A stretch of DNA of 64,000 nucleotides, taken from NCBI GenBank assembly GCA_907164885.2, contig OU015493.1, forward strand, positions 60,856,435-60,920,434. Reading direction: 5' to 3'. A program made the position numbers and the translations under genes. This document shows, piece after piece, positions 48,301 to 58,179 of this stretch. The notes under the pieces were generated by a model. It was not told where the DNA came from. It worked only from the letters and a program-made list of their open reading frames with translations, and did not search any database. Numbering within the stretch: the first letter of the stretch is position 1; each line of letters starts with the position of its first letter. Source of the stretch: Dolomedes plantarius. Lineage: Eukaryota > Arthropoda > Arachnida > Araneae > Dolomedidae.

Positions 48301-49131
48301 ATGATCTAAATCAAATTTTCCACCAAATGGTTCAATTTCATCCTCAAAATGTTTATCTTGAATTGTATTTACGCTCGTTTCTTTTAATTTTACTTCTTCT
48401 ACTGGTTCTATTTTAACTAATTTGGTGTTTTTATTTATGTGAATGGGGTCTTGCGAAAAATTTCCTACCTTTACAAAAATTTCTTTATTACATTTATTCA
48501 CTGAATTAGAGATTACCCAATTACTTGTTAATGAATGCTTACTTGGTTGTACTAAAATTAGATTTGAATTTGGAAGTGGGACTTTAATTTTAACTTTTAT
48601 AACTAATTCGGACAAGGGTGGGATTATATGTTTACTCTTCGTATAACCTATGGCACTATAATCAGCTTCTATTAACTGGGCTGCATTTATGGCTTTATTA
48701 TTGTTATTGTTACTCCAAAAAGCGCGAAATTTTGAATTTTGAATAAATTTATCTGTGCAATTAATATTTATGTTATTGTGGTGTAAAAAATCCAAACCAA
48801 GAATAGCATCATAATTTAACATTTCGTTTTGCGAAATATAAAAATCAACTGGAATTATGGAATTTTCAAATTTACAACTTACATTCACTTTTTTATCAAT
48901 TAACATAAAGTTATTGGTTATTCCAATAACCTTCAAAGCACAATTTTGTTCGGAATTTATGATTCCTTTTTCTAATTTAGGCAAAACTTTAAAATTTAAT
49001 ATGCTCACAGTCGCTCCTGTATCAATGAGGGTATTCAAAATTACTCCTCCACATGCTACCTGAATAATGGGTAAGTCATTGTTAAAATTAAATATGGAAT
49101 CTATCCTAACGCACTCAAAAGGGGTGTTCAA
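45307..49131 (-). CDS. pol: Gypsy pol polyprotein: protease, RT, RNase H, integrase
   Basis: 1,274 codons open without a stop. Domains in order: aspartic protease (LIDTGATVSIL, about residue 36); reverse transcriptase (QGLRNAASSFQRLLG, YIDDLIIASKT); RNase H (ILHTDASGFAIGAVLSQ, FERETLAVIWGINNFRQYLY); integrase with an HHCC finger (HDSPTVAHPG, CTQCCEKRG) and DDE core (AMDAMGPLPL, LITDRGSSFMSEG, DGLVERVNSTI). The domain order RT-RNase H-IN marks Gypsy/Metaviridae. The C-terminal tail ends RPRNTRGFVVKP and lacks an obvious chromodomain. The first in-frame codon listed here is TTG. No ATG is needed, because the frame overlaps the end of gag and is reached by -1 frameshifting at 49167-49173. Confidence 0.95.
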   Translation of the reverse strand: MNTPFECVRIDSIFNFNNDLPIIQVACGGVILNTLIDTGATVSILNFKVLPKLEKGIINSEQNCALKVIGITNNFMLIDKKVNVSCKFENSIIPVDFYISQNEMLNYDAILGLDFLHHNNININCTDKFIQNSKFRAFWSNNNNNKAINAAQLIEADYSAIGYTKSKHIIPPLSELVIKVKIKVPLPNSNLILVQPSKHSLTSNWVISNSVNKCNKEIFVKVGNFSQDPIHINKNTKLVKIEPVEEVKLKETSVNTIQDKHFEDEIEPFGGKFDLDHLDPKQKSKLLNLLNKHTNVFAESVKDLTGCHTISHRIFLTDNIPVRQKPYRTPHALKEELKTQIDNLLDAGIISISDSPYASPVILVKKKNNSYRLVCDYRKLNVKTQPLPFPLPLIADLLDSLEGANYYSSLDLCSGYWQMNLHPEDRHKTAFCTDFGLYQYNRLPQGLRNAASSFQRLLGVVLAGLTDWNINTYIDDLIIASKTFDEHLQKLDVVFSRLGKHNLKLNPAKCQLIKDKINYLGFQVTNGKILPDTRNIDAVSKFPIPKTKKHVRSFLGLCNFYRKFIKDFASIAIPLTNLTKDKTPFEWTEDANIAFQSLKQALISFPCLNLPNVNRDFILHTDASGFAIGAVLSQFDTEGQLHPVAYASRRLKDAETRYSVFERETLAVIWGINNFRQYLYGRKFTLYCDQKSLSYALKLKDNGRITRWTLSLQAYEFDIVHTPGKQNVPADVLSRNINTVNIMLDTVSESIQPHRLSAMQINDNKCKNILDILDNSPEYIINNNTFFKKNNLLYCIPKSNCQHNPEKLVIPKTLISEILKLAHDSPTVAHPGFRRTLMRIKTKYFWWGMYKHVLNYTKSCTQCCEKRGYRANQKAPLQRMEIANRPFERIAMDAMGPLPLTESGNRFIIVINDYFTRWVEAYPVKDLKTGTICSVLEQYICRHGVPEHLITDRGSSFMSEGIKKVYNKLCIVKHTTTSYHPSSDGLVERVNSTIINALKHLVDDADSNWDNQLHFALLAYRTAWHSTLKDTPAHLVYGRDLTLPVDLITNSPRPSYTDHRDYSEDLELNLQNAFKIVKDNLIKAAEKQEYNRNKTATNKGIIVGDLVLLYTPVVKPGQSKKFTNFNKGPYRVKEQKSPVNFVIQHINNPNDTQLIHVDRLTKLHNRLTFPSLPSDNVNNNMDSSSQSQDERVPLISPVNDNFKFRRPQYFKIFYNSSLLNTQSNPSPTPENSSAQSNTPIVSNTQVSTSGGNGCNQPKRYDLRPRNTRGFVVKP

Positions 49132-49163
49132 AGTCAGTGGTGCTTCTCTGCCTTGCCCCGTAG

Positions 49164-50129
49164 TTAGTTTAAATTACCCTGATGTTGCTGGTAATTTTGT
49201 TGGTATCGTTGTTGGTGTGGGAGTGATCTCTGTTCTCTACACTGGCTGCGAAAATGCCCTACTCTCCCACAATTAAAACACACTATGTTACTACGCCTAA
49301 AATTTTGTCTCTGAGAGGTTTGACGTTGATTTAGAGCCATAGTTAATTTTTTTACCTCCTCTGCCAAATCTGCGATTTTTTTGTCGCTTTCTAGCACCGT
49401 GTGCTGCAGCAAACTTTTTAATTCCTTTATCTCCTTTCCATCGGCACTAGCGCCCGCATAATTAATTTGTGCCGAATTCTTTTCAATCGCGGAGCATTCT
49501 TCCTCTTTAAGGGCCAGCTGCCAAACTTCCTCAAAAGTTGATGGATTTTGCGCCATCACAAATCTGCGTACGTTTGGCTGAAGGCCTGTCAAGCACTGAT
49601 GTAGTAGCATTCTCTTTCGCGTCTCCTCCTCCTTGGGAAAACATTTGTGAGAGAGTCCTAACAAGCGGGAGAGGTAAGCTCTCGCCGATTCATGCGTACC
49701 CTGAGCTGAAGTAGTAAATTGCAACAGGGCATTCGACGTGCTTGTACCGCTAAACCTATCAATTATGGCCTTTTTAAACTCGGAGAGGGATTTTGTTCCT
49801 CTCAGCTGGGGTTGTGAGCGCAGAAACTTAGCGGCTTCACCCACAAGTTTAGTTTTTGCTACAAACAATGTCTGTTCTGGGTTCCAACCCGCATACGAAG
49901 CAACCTCCTCAACGCGGTCCAAGAAATCAAAAATGGACAGGTCGGGATTATCGGCTGTAAACACTGGGATTAAACCTATAAATTCGCCAAAATGCGGCAC
50001 TGAATTCATAGGTAGCAACGTTACTACATTGCTCAAATTTTCCGTCCCTGACACAGTATTTTGAGTGTTGCTCCCATTAACTCCTACATTATTTGAAGGA
50101 GGGTTTGTTTCGGGGTCCGAATCAACCAT
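49164..50129 (-). CDS. gag: Gypsy gag (capsid and CCHC nucleocapsid)
   Basis: 321 residues from ATG at 50129. The N-terminal 55 residues are Asn/Thr/Pro-rich. The capsid region follows (FLDRVEEVASYAGWNPEQT, KFLRSQPQLRGTKSLSEFKK, SARAYLSRLLGLSHKCFP), then a coiled-coil-like stretch (KELKSLLQHTVLESDKKIAD). A single zinc knuckle CFNCGRVGHFRSQC lies near residue 285, and the C-terminus is Gln-rich (HQQRYQQNYQQHQ). It packages the element RNA. The gag stop directly follows a slippery heptamer. Confidence 0.95.
   Translation of the reverse strand: MVDSDPETNPPSNNVGVNGSNTQNTVSGTENLSNVVTLLPMNSVPHFGEFIGLIPVFTADNPDLSIFDFLDRVEEVASYAGWNPEQTLFVAKTKLVGEAAKFLRSQPQLRGTKSLSEFKKAIIDRFSGTSTSNALLQFTTSAQGTHESARAYLSRLLGLSHKCFPKEEETRKRMLLHQCLTGLQPNVRRFVMAQNPSTFEEVWQLALKEEECSAIEKNSAQINYAGASADGKEIKELKSLLQHTVLESDKKIADLAEEVKKLTMALNQRQTSQRQNFRRSNIVCFNCGRVGHFRSQCREQRSLPHQQRYQQNYQQHQGNLN
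49167..49173 (-). promoter_or_regulatory. -1 ribosomal frameshift heptamer at the gag stop
   Basis: On the minus strand T TTA AAC lies in gag phase and is followed at once by the gag stop TAA. This matches the X XXY YYZ rule exactly. Slipping back one base places ribosomes in the pol frame, which is open from just upstream of this point. A GGGG/CCCC pair about 35 bases apart downstream could form a stimulatory stem. That part is not verified. Confidence 0.8.
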
Positions 50130-50414
50130 TGTTAACAGAATATATACTAACTAAATTTTACACATTATATCATTATACACAACACTAAAAGTTTATAAAA
50201 GCAATATACCACATGTAATCTAAACATATATAAATATACCATCACAATATAATAGAATGTTCATAGAAATATAATTCATCAGTACAAAATTAATATCTGT
50301 GTCCAAAAAAAACTTATTTAAAAGCCTCTACTCATACCAAAAAAAAATTGTCATGTCATTACACCCTATTATTAAAGGAAAGTAAAGCAAATTTTTAATG
50401 ATTCATTGCATCAG

Positions 50415-50432
50415 CTCAAAAGCACGGCACCA
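50415..50432 (-). other. Primer binding site of the Gypsy element
   Basis: On the minus strand TGGTGCCGTGCTTTTGAG starts one base inside the 5' LTR. TGG at the start pairs with the CCA end of a tRNA. I cannot name the tRNA. Confidence 0.75.
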
Positions 50433-50433
50433 T

Positions 50434-52129
50434 TGTTACGTTTTTAAAACGTTATAACGGGGAGAGTCAAATTAAAATAATTTATTAAGATTGTTAAAGC
50501 TTACACACACTCTTAGAGGTGTTTAAAATAAAGCTACATGAAACATATTAATTCAATTGCGTTGTGGTTAGTACATTTAAGGTCGCGCGTGTGTTAAACA
50601 ATAACCCATTAAAATAAAATACCCGATTCGTTTGCTGATGCCCCTGCTGTAGAGGGTTGAATCATGAAAATTATTTTAAATTAACTTGAAAATAGTTCAC
50701 TGAAAAAGAAAGCTGAAATAAAAATTACCTAAAAAGGAACGAAGAAAAACTACGAAGCAACCGAATGACATGACTAGATTTTACAAACAAATTAACATAG
50801 TTTATTAATGTATTACATTATTTACAAGTACAAATCCTTTTTGCCATTTAGGCTAGTTTCATTAACCGTGGAACCAATATCCTCTCAATATTTCTTATTA
50901 CAACACTCATTATAGAAAACTTAGATAAATGACTTATCGAAAAAGTGGCTGGCGAAAAGAATAAAAAAAAATAACAAAAAAACTAAATAATAATTGAATG
51001 ATCTTTTTAACAAATAAAAAAAGGGAATAATTAAATTTACCGTCTGCAGACAAGAAGGGTTATTAGGGAAATCGGCGAGGGCAAGGTTGTAGGCTAGGAC
51101 AAGGCATGTCGCGAGGAGATCTCATCATCTCGGATACATCTCAGGCAAGCTGCTCGCACCAAAGGCCCAGGGTCTCTCTGTCCGGTCCAGCTCCAACCCC
51201 TCCTCCACCAAAAAAATCCTCCCCCGACTAAGGGCAATTCACCCTTTTTGTAGTCGTCCGCTCGCAAGATGGTAAGAAAGGAGATTTGCTTGGCGCCGAA
51301 GATTTAGGATTGTAGATCCTTCCACAACAGCTTGTGAGAGGGGATTTAACATATTTGATGTTGAATACAATTGTATGTTGACCTTTTATCTTCGTTAATG
51401 CTATAATTTTAACTCTTGTGGAGCAGTTTGAAATTTGTGGATCATGCTCGGCGATGCTGTTGGTCTTCATGTATCCATGCGCGTCTGCAGGTGTTTTCGT
51501 GACGGAGCGCTGAATTGCGCGTAAAAACATTTCAATGTCTGTTTTCGAGATGTCCCTTGAAATGGATACTCTTGCTAATCCCCTTATCCGGTGTAGAGTC
51601 TGGGAATGTGCAGAAATGGCGAAGATCTCGTTACATTGCCTACCAGCCCAGCTTACACAAGGGTTTGGGTTCATTATACAAAATTTACTATTAATTGAAA
51701 AACAAAAATAAAACACTCTAAAATTAATAATTAACTAGCCACTAAAAAAAACTAATAAAAAAACAATATACCAGCCAGTATAACAAGTAAAAGAATATAA
51801 TGCACATAAATGTTACAGTCATATTTAGTTATTTAATTATGAATTATTAGTAAAATTAAGGAATCAAATATTATTGCTAGCCGTGATCCAATATTTTAAT
51901 ATACTCTCATGCTACCTCCCATTATCAAAAAAATTGCGCACCTTTTTCTAATAATCTTCAGTAATAATCAAGCAATTAAAAATTGGATCGCCGCTAGTTG
52001 GAACAAATTGAGTAGAGGCTTACAGAGTTTCAACAATGCAAATATATTTAAAACAGACATTACCACGCGCGTTATGTATTAATTATATGCTATCATCTTA
52101 ATTATTAAATGTATTTTACCGACATCACA
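50434..52129 (-). repeat. Gypsy 5' LTR (right copy)
   Basis: Nearly identical to 42999-44693. It precedes gag in element orientation and so holds the promoter, though I did not identify a TATA box with confidence. Confidence 0.95.
51228..51716 (-). CDS. LTR-internal 162-codon frame (5' LTR copy)
   Basis: Same frame as at 43792-44280, with one residue changed (CCCGRIY there, SCCGRIY here). Lying in the 5' LTR upstream of gag, it would be transcribed from the LTR only if initiation occurs upstream of its start. No recognised domain. Confidence 0.4.
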   Translation of the reverse strand: MFYFCFSINSKFCIMNPNPCVSWAGRQCNEIFAISAHSQTLHRIRGLARVSISRDISKTDIEMFLRAIQRSVTKTPADAHGYMKTNSIAEHDPQISNCSTRVKIIALTKIKGQHTIVFNIKYVKSPLTSCCGRIYNPKSSAPSKSPFLPSCERTTTKRVNCP

Positions 52130-52228
52130 GGAGTTCAAGCTAGGTTCTTGGTTATCACCCCACTAGCAACATTTGTTCCGTGCACAGCCAACTCCCTGAA
52201 TCTGGTGGGACTGCATGCAGCATCAACA
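52130..52228 (+). pseudogene. hAT transposase, continuation after the Gypsy insertion
   Basis: With the 4-bp duplication counted once, the frame from 42998 continues here as VQARFLVITPLATFVPCTA, then NSLNLVGLHAAS, the C-x-x-H region (PCTANSLNLV in place of the usual C..H). It stops at a TGA at 52229, where other repeat sequence begins. Confidence 0.85.
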
Positions 52229-52791
52229 TGAATACAAAATGTCCAAAATGAGCGTGCATAGTGTCGAATCCATAGTTTTCGGGTTCGCTGCGACGAATAG
52301 GGTTGGTCTCGATACCGTTTAAATGCAAGTTCAGTCTCCCAACACCATTGGAGGGGAGAAGGGGAAGAAATTAAATGTCCAAAATTACCAAGAGTACGGT
52401 CGAATCCATAATTTTTGTGTCTCTGAGATGAATAGGATCCTCCCGATGCCGTTTAAGTGCAAGTACAGTTTCCCATCACCATTGGTGGGAGAGAAGGGGA
52501 AAAAAAGTCCAAATGACCAAGATTAGTGTTGAATCCATAGTTTTCGGAGTCAGTGAGAGGAATATAGGAAACTAAAAATGTTGTTTATAATGAAGTTTTG
52601 AGTTAAATTAATAATAGAGTGAATTTGTAATTTTTTTTTATCATTTGCATACTGTACTTACTTTCAAATATCTGTAATTTAAATTACTTAGATTTTACAC
52701 TATAGGTAGGATGGTAGAATCCATTCCTTTTCCTGTGTAATAAAAAAATTGGGATAAATAAATACCCGTGCAACGCTGGGCAAATAGTTAG
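52212..52791 (+). mobile_element. Probable Helitron-like relic with minisatellite
   Basis: The right end, ACCCGTGCAACGCTGGGCAA then TAGTTAG|T, resembles Helitron 3' ends: a GC hairpin close to a terminal CTAG, here TTAG. The interior is mainly a ~130-bp tandem repeat. The left boundary is uncertain; it interrupts the hAT frame near 52229. Confidence 0.45.
52239..52566 (+). repeat. ~133-bp minisatellite, about 2.5 units
   Basis: Each unit holds AATGTCCAAAAT, GTCGAATCCATA, CGATACCGTTTAA and CACCATTGG.GGG. Units start near 52239, 52372 and 52506. Confidence 0.75.
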
Positions 52792-53145
52792 TAAACCTCT
52801 AAAAATGTATAATGATTGTTAAGAATGATTAAAAGCACTACTATAGGCACTTTCTATACGTATTATAAGTTGTTTTTAACTGCAAAGAAGTTGCGTGTAT
52901 TCGGTGAATCCCACGACCGACAAATATTATTAACTTCTTTATATCCGGTTCTACTAGTGTGAGGGATAACATAAGATCACTTTGTACATTTTGTTAGGGT
53001 GATTCTGCGTTTGCCTGGGCAAATAACTCATCCGACTGAAATCGAAATTAGAATTCAAAATATTTCCAACATGGCCCCAAAATTTACTGGAATCGTCTGA
53101 GATTCGAAGTTTTCTGATATTAGTCCTTTTAAAACTAATTTCTCG
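52792..53145. other. No gene; AT-rich
   Basis: Unassigned sequence between the Helitron-like relic and a truncated Tc1 element. Confidence 0.4.
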
Positions 53146-53754
53146 TTAATCCAACATGATGCCGGCCCAGACCATTAAACCTCCTCCGCCATAATGATCG
53201 ATTTCGCGGACATTGGAGGGTAGGTTGCGGATCCCTGGTTCTCTCCATATGAACGTACGGCGAGAATCGGTGATTAGGCACAACCGGGACTCATCAGTGA
53301 AGAGAACGGTCGCCCATTGATCCATACTCCAATCTCTATGCTTTCTGCACCATGATAAACGGATTCTCCTGTTCGTAGAAATGAGCGGGACGCAAACAGC
53401 AGGTCTTCTTCCAAACAACCCTCTCTCATGAAGTCTTTTGGAAACACTCACCCGTGATACACGGGTTCCTGTGGCTGCATACAAGTCACGAGAGAGCCGA
53501 GAAGCTGTACCACTCCTGTTACGCGTCGCTATAATCGACAAATGGCGATCTTCTCTGGCCGTCGTGGCTCTTGCATGACCTTGCTCAGGCTTTCTCTCGA
53601 TGGATCCGGTATCCTGGAACTGTTTCCATAAGTTACACACGACGCTGAGCGTTGAATTGAACTCTCTACAAATTTGGACTTGAGATTGGCCTGCTTCTAG
53701 CCTCCCCACAATTCGCCACCTCATTCCATCATCTAAACGTTGGTGGTTACTCAT
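53146..53754 (-). pseudogene. Tc1 transposase, C-terminally truncated
   Basis: ATG at 53754. The first helix-turn-helix (RWRIVGRLEAGQSQVQICRE) and second binding domain (RVSRVSVSKRLHERGLFGRR) are intact. The catalytic domain starts VLFTDESRLCLITDSRRTF (first Asp) and GGGGLMVWAGIMLD, then a stop. The second Asp and the Glu are missing. The 202 codons are otherwise open. Confidence 0.88.
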
Positions 53755-54021
53755 TTTTACTGTTACAATTTTAAATTAACCGATTGCTGCAAAATAACAC
53801 CAAGAAATTCGCCGAGGTGTGCGAGCGAACGAAATGCGTCTTAACTTATACGCGCTTATAAAGCCTGTTTCCGTACTGCCTCCGTCTACACACACGTGTA
53901 CACTTACGTATTTGACGTACAAGATTTGCATTTTGTCTACAAGCAGTGGTTTTACATTCAGTTCAGTTCTTTTCATGAAATTCGATAAAATATGCAAATT
54001 TTCTAATTTATTTCACCAGTG
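53146..54021 (-). mobile_element. Truncated Tc1-type element
   Basis: The right end, read inverted, is CACTGGTGAAATAAATTAG with TA outside (54022-54023), a normal Tc1 terminus. The left side stops at about 53146 inside the transposase, with no matching inverted end. Confidence 0.75.
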
Positions 54022-54252
54022 TACCTGGAGTGCACATGCATTCAACATTTTTGTTTGAAAAACTCCCCGTACTTCGGAGCAGTTTGCACAGTTGAATCCA
54101 TTTAAATTACATCTACTGAATGATAAATGTAAGCAGAATGTAACAAGTTACTTAGGAAAGAAATCAAGTTTCAAATATTAAAACTAGTATTGCTTGTGAC
54201 AGAAAGTACTTCCGGTTTCACTATTCTGCGTTTAAACGGAATAGTAATGTTA

Positions 54253-54431
54253 TCTATACTTATATATAAAGAGAGAGAGCGATTTTGTACGTGGAGGGTA
54301 ATCTCCGGAACCACTGCACCTATTTGAAAAATTCTTTCACTGTTTGAAAGGTACACTATTCCAGATGGACATAGGCTATATATTATGTATATCTGATCAG
54401 TAGAAATAAAGTTAGGGGGGATACTCTAGAT
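54253..54431 (+). mobile_element. Helitron 5' end
   Basis: TCTATACTTATATATAAAG followed by GGAGGGTAATCTCCGGAACC is typical of arthropod Helitron 5' ends (TC start, TA-rich). No 3' end can be assigned. It is cut by the inverted-repeat element at 54432. Confidence 0.55.
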
Positions 54432-55811
54432 TTGTGTGCACGGCCGCCATCTTGGATTTTTCCGCCAGGGTTTGGCGCATTTCGCATGGCGATAATTATT
54501 GCGTTCTGGTAAAAATAACCCAATGTCAAATTCTCTAATTTTAAGATCAAACAGTTATTTCTGATGTGATCTTTTAATTACAGTATAATAATTTTAGGTC
54601 AGATCTTGGCCTTGACCTGGAAATCTGAAACAAATTGACTATACTCAAAAGAGTAAATTATTTTTAAAACTAAGAGTCTTTTTGAATCCATTATCAGTTT
54701 TTCGTTAACTTATTAAATTTATGTTGCTTTTAATTTTGTTTATCGATTGTCAATTAGTGTACTATAATGATACACCATTTCCTTTATTTGAAGTAAAAAT
54801 TATCTGCCATCATTTTTTCGTAAAATGTAAAATACAGTATACATTTTAAATGCAATATATTTAAAAATATTTTATAATTCCAAGTTGTAGTGGATTACAA
54901 ATAAATTTAAATAACTGAAGTTCAACTTCTCTCTCCCCAGGAACCTAAGTTAAAAAGTTAGTTAAGGTTAAGTTATTGGTTTAGGAAAAGGGTTTTTTTT
55001 TTTCTTATTTCCAACACAGCAGGATAAATGGTCAAATAATCCTTGTCCCGATTTTATTGTATGCACCAAATATTTGGTTAAGGTCAAATCTGAAGTAAAA
55101 TTTCATTACCACAATGCCCCAACAAAAACAAAAAAAAAGAGGATCTGGTTACTCACCATAAATTTATGGGTTCATAATTATTTTACATTTTTCAAAGCTG
55201 AATTTTAGATAAATTTTAAATTGCAAGTTATTTAGGTGGTACGAAAATGCTGTATTTTTTTTCTAATTAACAATATATTGGCATAATATTTTGGTGATTC
55301 ATTGCTATTAGTCAAAGAGTTAGGGCAAACTGAATAGATGGCATTGAAATTTTATCTGTAAGTAAAATTCATTTGACCAAATTTTTCATATGGATCATAA
55401 TTTGAAAAGGTAGTTTTTAATTAAAAATGACAAAAAAAAACTCAGTCCAACGATTAAATGATTTTTCAAAAATATTTCTAAGTTTCACAATTTAAAAAGG
55501 TCGTTTTTATTTAAAAAGCTAAAAGAAAAACCCAAAATTTCCAATATTTGAGAATGATTTTTTCAAAAAAGTTGTTTTTATCAAAAATCCAAAAATAAAT
55601 CTAAGTCCAATGTTTAAATGATGTTTCAAAAATTTTTCTAAGTTTCATAATTTAAACAGGTGGTTTTTATTAAAAAAGCTAAAAAAATTCAAAGTCCAGG
55701 GTTTTGAAAACACCGCTTAAAACACATTGGCAAGAAATTTTTCACTCCTCAAAACACGGTAAAATCGCCAAGTTGGTGCAAAAAAATCCAAGATAGCGGC
55801 CGTGCACACAA
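54432..55811. mobile_element. Non-autonomous inverted-repeat element, ~1.4 kb
   Basis: The ends TTGTGTGCACGGCCGCCATC and, inverted, TTGTGTGCACGGCCGCTATC continue as TTGGATTTTT on both sides. The interior is AT-rich with no long frame and contains a degenerate ~100-bp tandem array (about 55395-55700; repeats of TTTCTAAGTTTCA.AATTTAA). Superfamily not known. Confidence 0.75.
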
Positions 55812-55961
55812 TTATTAAGTAACGTAATATTAATTTGAATATTATTTTAGGTGCTTAATTAAAAAAACATTCTTTACTTAAAATCCTTTTTTTATTTTTG
55901 TATTTTTATTTCATCTCTTACTCTAATTTTGAGATACCAATGTGTATCTATACTTCTATAA

Positions 55962-56625
55962 TCTATATATATAAAACAGTTCCGTAACTGACTCATTCAT
56001 TCACTGACTGACATACAACGCACAGACCAAATCGCTGGACCTAAAGGGCTGAAATTTTGCATGGCGATTCTTCTAATAGTGTAGGGGTGCACTAAGAAAG
56101 ATTTTTCAAAAATTCTTCTTAGATTTTTTTAAATTAAATTTTTAAGCTGTTTTTTAAACTTTTTTTACGTTTCCAATTAAAATAATACCTTGAGGGTTAT
56201 AAAATTTAAATCACGAGAAAGATCATAAAAATTCCTTCAAAATGAAATTTTTTTCGAAATTTTACCTCCATTTGCTGATTTTTGGTGAATTTTTAAAGAT
56301 TAATTTTTAGAATTTAATTTATTAAATGCTGATCACGTGATTTCTTTTTCTGGTACTTTCAATAAATTTATCGTCACGTGCATAACAACTAAATAGACAA
56401 AAAAAATTTTTTCTTTCCTATGCAGCAGACGATTGGATATTATCCAAAAAAATATCCCTAACGATTTTTTTCTAAATATATATATATTTTTTACATCAAT
56501 TGTATACATTGATCGTCGCATTTATTATAAATATATAAATTTATTTTTTTTTGCCTTAATTGCATACATTGACCGTTGTATTTAATTTGAATGTACTCCG
56601 TAGCGAAGCGCGGGTTTTCAGCTAG
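55962..56625 (+). mobile_element. Non-autonomous Helitron, 664 bp
   Basis: It starts TCTATATATATAAAACAG after an A and ends CGCGGGTTTTCAGCTAG before a T. The TC...CTAG termini, the A/T target and the GCGAAGCGCGGG motif just before the 3' end are Helitron hallmarks. No Rep/helicase frame. Confidence 0.8.
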
Positions 56626-56626
56626 T

Positions 56627-57401
56627 AAATAATATTTGTAGACAAAGAAGTGTTCAATAATATGAATAATTAGTTAAACTTTACATGAATTAACTGAAAA
56701 AGATTGAAAAAGCTGCAAAGTGCAAAAACATATGAGCAAATATAACATTAATGATTGACTTTCAATCACAAATGTTATACTTGCAGTATTAGTTCAAATC
56801 AGATGCACTAATATTGCAAATGAACAGATGTAATTGTGTATTTGTGTTGTTATTAGCATAACTATCATAATTCATTGAATTTGAATTCCGTAAACACCAC
56901 CGAAATCAATACCGTGTTTACTCGGGTACAACGTGCACCCAAATTCGAAAATGTAATCATAATATAATCATACCTTACCCCAAAAAATATTTTAAAACTT
57001 TTTCTGTAACATAAAACTGAGAAATAGAAAAATGATGGGTTTTACTTTTTAATTTAATTTTTATTAGCATTTTATAGAGTAATGTTCCTTTAGTGTAAAT
57101 GCTCCTTTAAATGACTCTTGAGAGTTTTGTATTCCCGTTGGAACAAAAAAAAAACCCTTTAAAGTTCAAATATATATATCTTTAATTTATCAATAATCTT
57201 GTGAAAGTCTGTCTAAATTTTACTTTCATACTTCGAGCCGGACCGATCGTACGCTGTGACTAGAGTCTGGTAAAAACAATTTTTAATATGGAAACTGAAC
57301 ATGCATAAGTACATTTTGTCAATACAGTTTATAAAATATTTAGTTAATATTAGTGGGCACTCCATACTTAAAGAATTACAATTTGTTTTATTATTATATT
57401 T
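56627..57401. other. No gene; AT-rich
   Basis: No motif recognised. It includes the left flank of the retroposon at 57415. Confidence 0.4.
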
Positions 57402-57414
57402 ATATTTATTTAAT

Positions 57415-57928
57415 CCCCCTCAAGTCCTGCAGACCGCCTCAAAGTGTGCTCTCGAGCCGGCGAGGGGGTGTTCCTGGGCGGAAAGGGTGAAGTACGTCGG
57501 GAGAGTTATCTCCTGGTAGGGTCACCCAAGGCGTGAAGGCCGTTCCATTATGCTCAGCTAAGGCCTGCAGGCAATGGAGCAAAGTCAGACTTCTACCCTT
57601 GGGTACTCCTGGTACTCTGTACCAACAGAAGCTGCTCTTTACCCTCTCTATGATGTCGCCTTTTGTGAAATGTCATACAGCATCGTCTGGCGCGCTGGAT
57701 AAACAGAGACGCGTTCGAGGTTTAGGCACGCAGGGTCTTTTCGTTGTGCACGAAATGCAATCTGAGGCCGGCTTCCCCCGATCACATCTTGGAATGTTTG
57801 GGGTTCACTCTAGAGGATTTTTACGCCGATCCAGTTCTGGTGCTTGACTTCGCTAGGGTTCATGGCATCATGGATCTGATTTAGATGCTGCTAGATCTAG
57901 AGGGATTGTAAACAACAACAACAACAAC
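57415..57928 (+). mobile_element. Retroposon with (CAA)n tail and 13-bp target duplication
   Basis: ATATTTATTTAAT is repeated exactly at 57402-57414 and 57929-57941. The 514-bp GC-richer body ends in AACAACAACAACAACAACA. It is a SINE or a 5'-truncated LINE 3' end. I found no clear pol III boxes, and the 104-codon open frame inside (57533-57847) has no motif. The tail resembles that of the SINE at 26680. Confidence 0.85.
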
Positions 57929-58179
57929 ATATTTATTTAATTGAATTTCTTATTATTTAAATGTCTTGAATTTCAAATAAATTGTTATTAAGTGAGGTTT
58001 TAAATCGAAATAAGATTAGATAGAAAACAAATTCCGCCAGGACTCTTCCGAGAAACAAGTGGGCGCACCGATTTTACTTGCTCCAGGGCGCTGAATATGT
58101 AGCTACGCCACTGACTCGATGGTCTGCTAAGTCCGAGGCAGTACATGTAAAAAATTTTCAAGGAGTAATCAGCGCTCTT

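Larger units (their letters stand above)
42999..52129 (-). mobile_element. Young full-length Gypsy (Metaviridae) LTR retrotransposon
   Basis: 9,131 bp with direct LTRs of 1,695 bp (42999-44693) and 1,696 bp (50434-52129). Reading both by eye I found one substitution (43896 A versus 51332 T) and one A-run length difference, so insertion was very recent. The ends are TG...CA, with GGAG duplicated at 42995-42998 and 52130-52133. It lies within the hAT transposase frame, which is contiguous if the element is removed. Gag and pol are both open on the minus strand, and no env frame is seen. It looks potentially functional. Confidence 0.95.
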
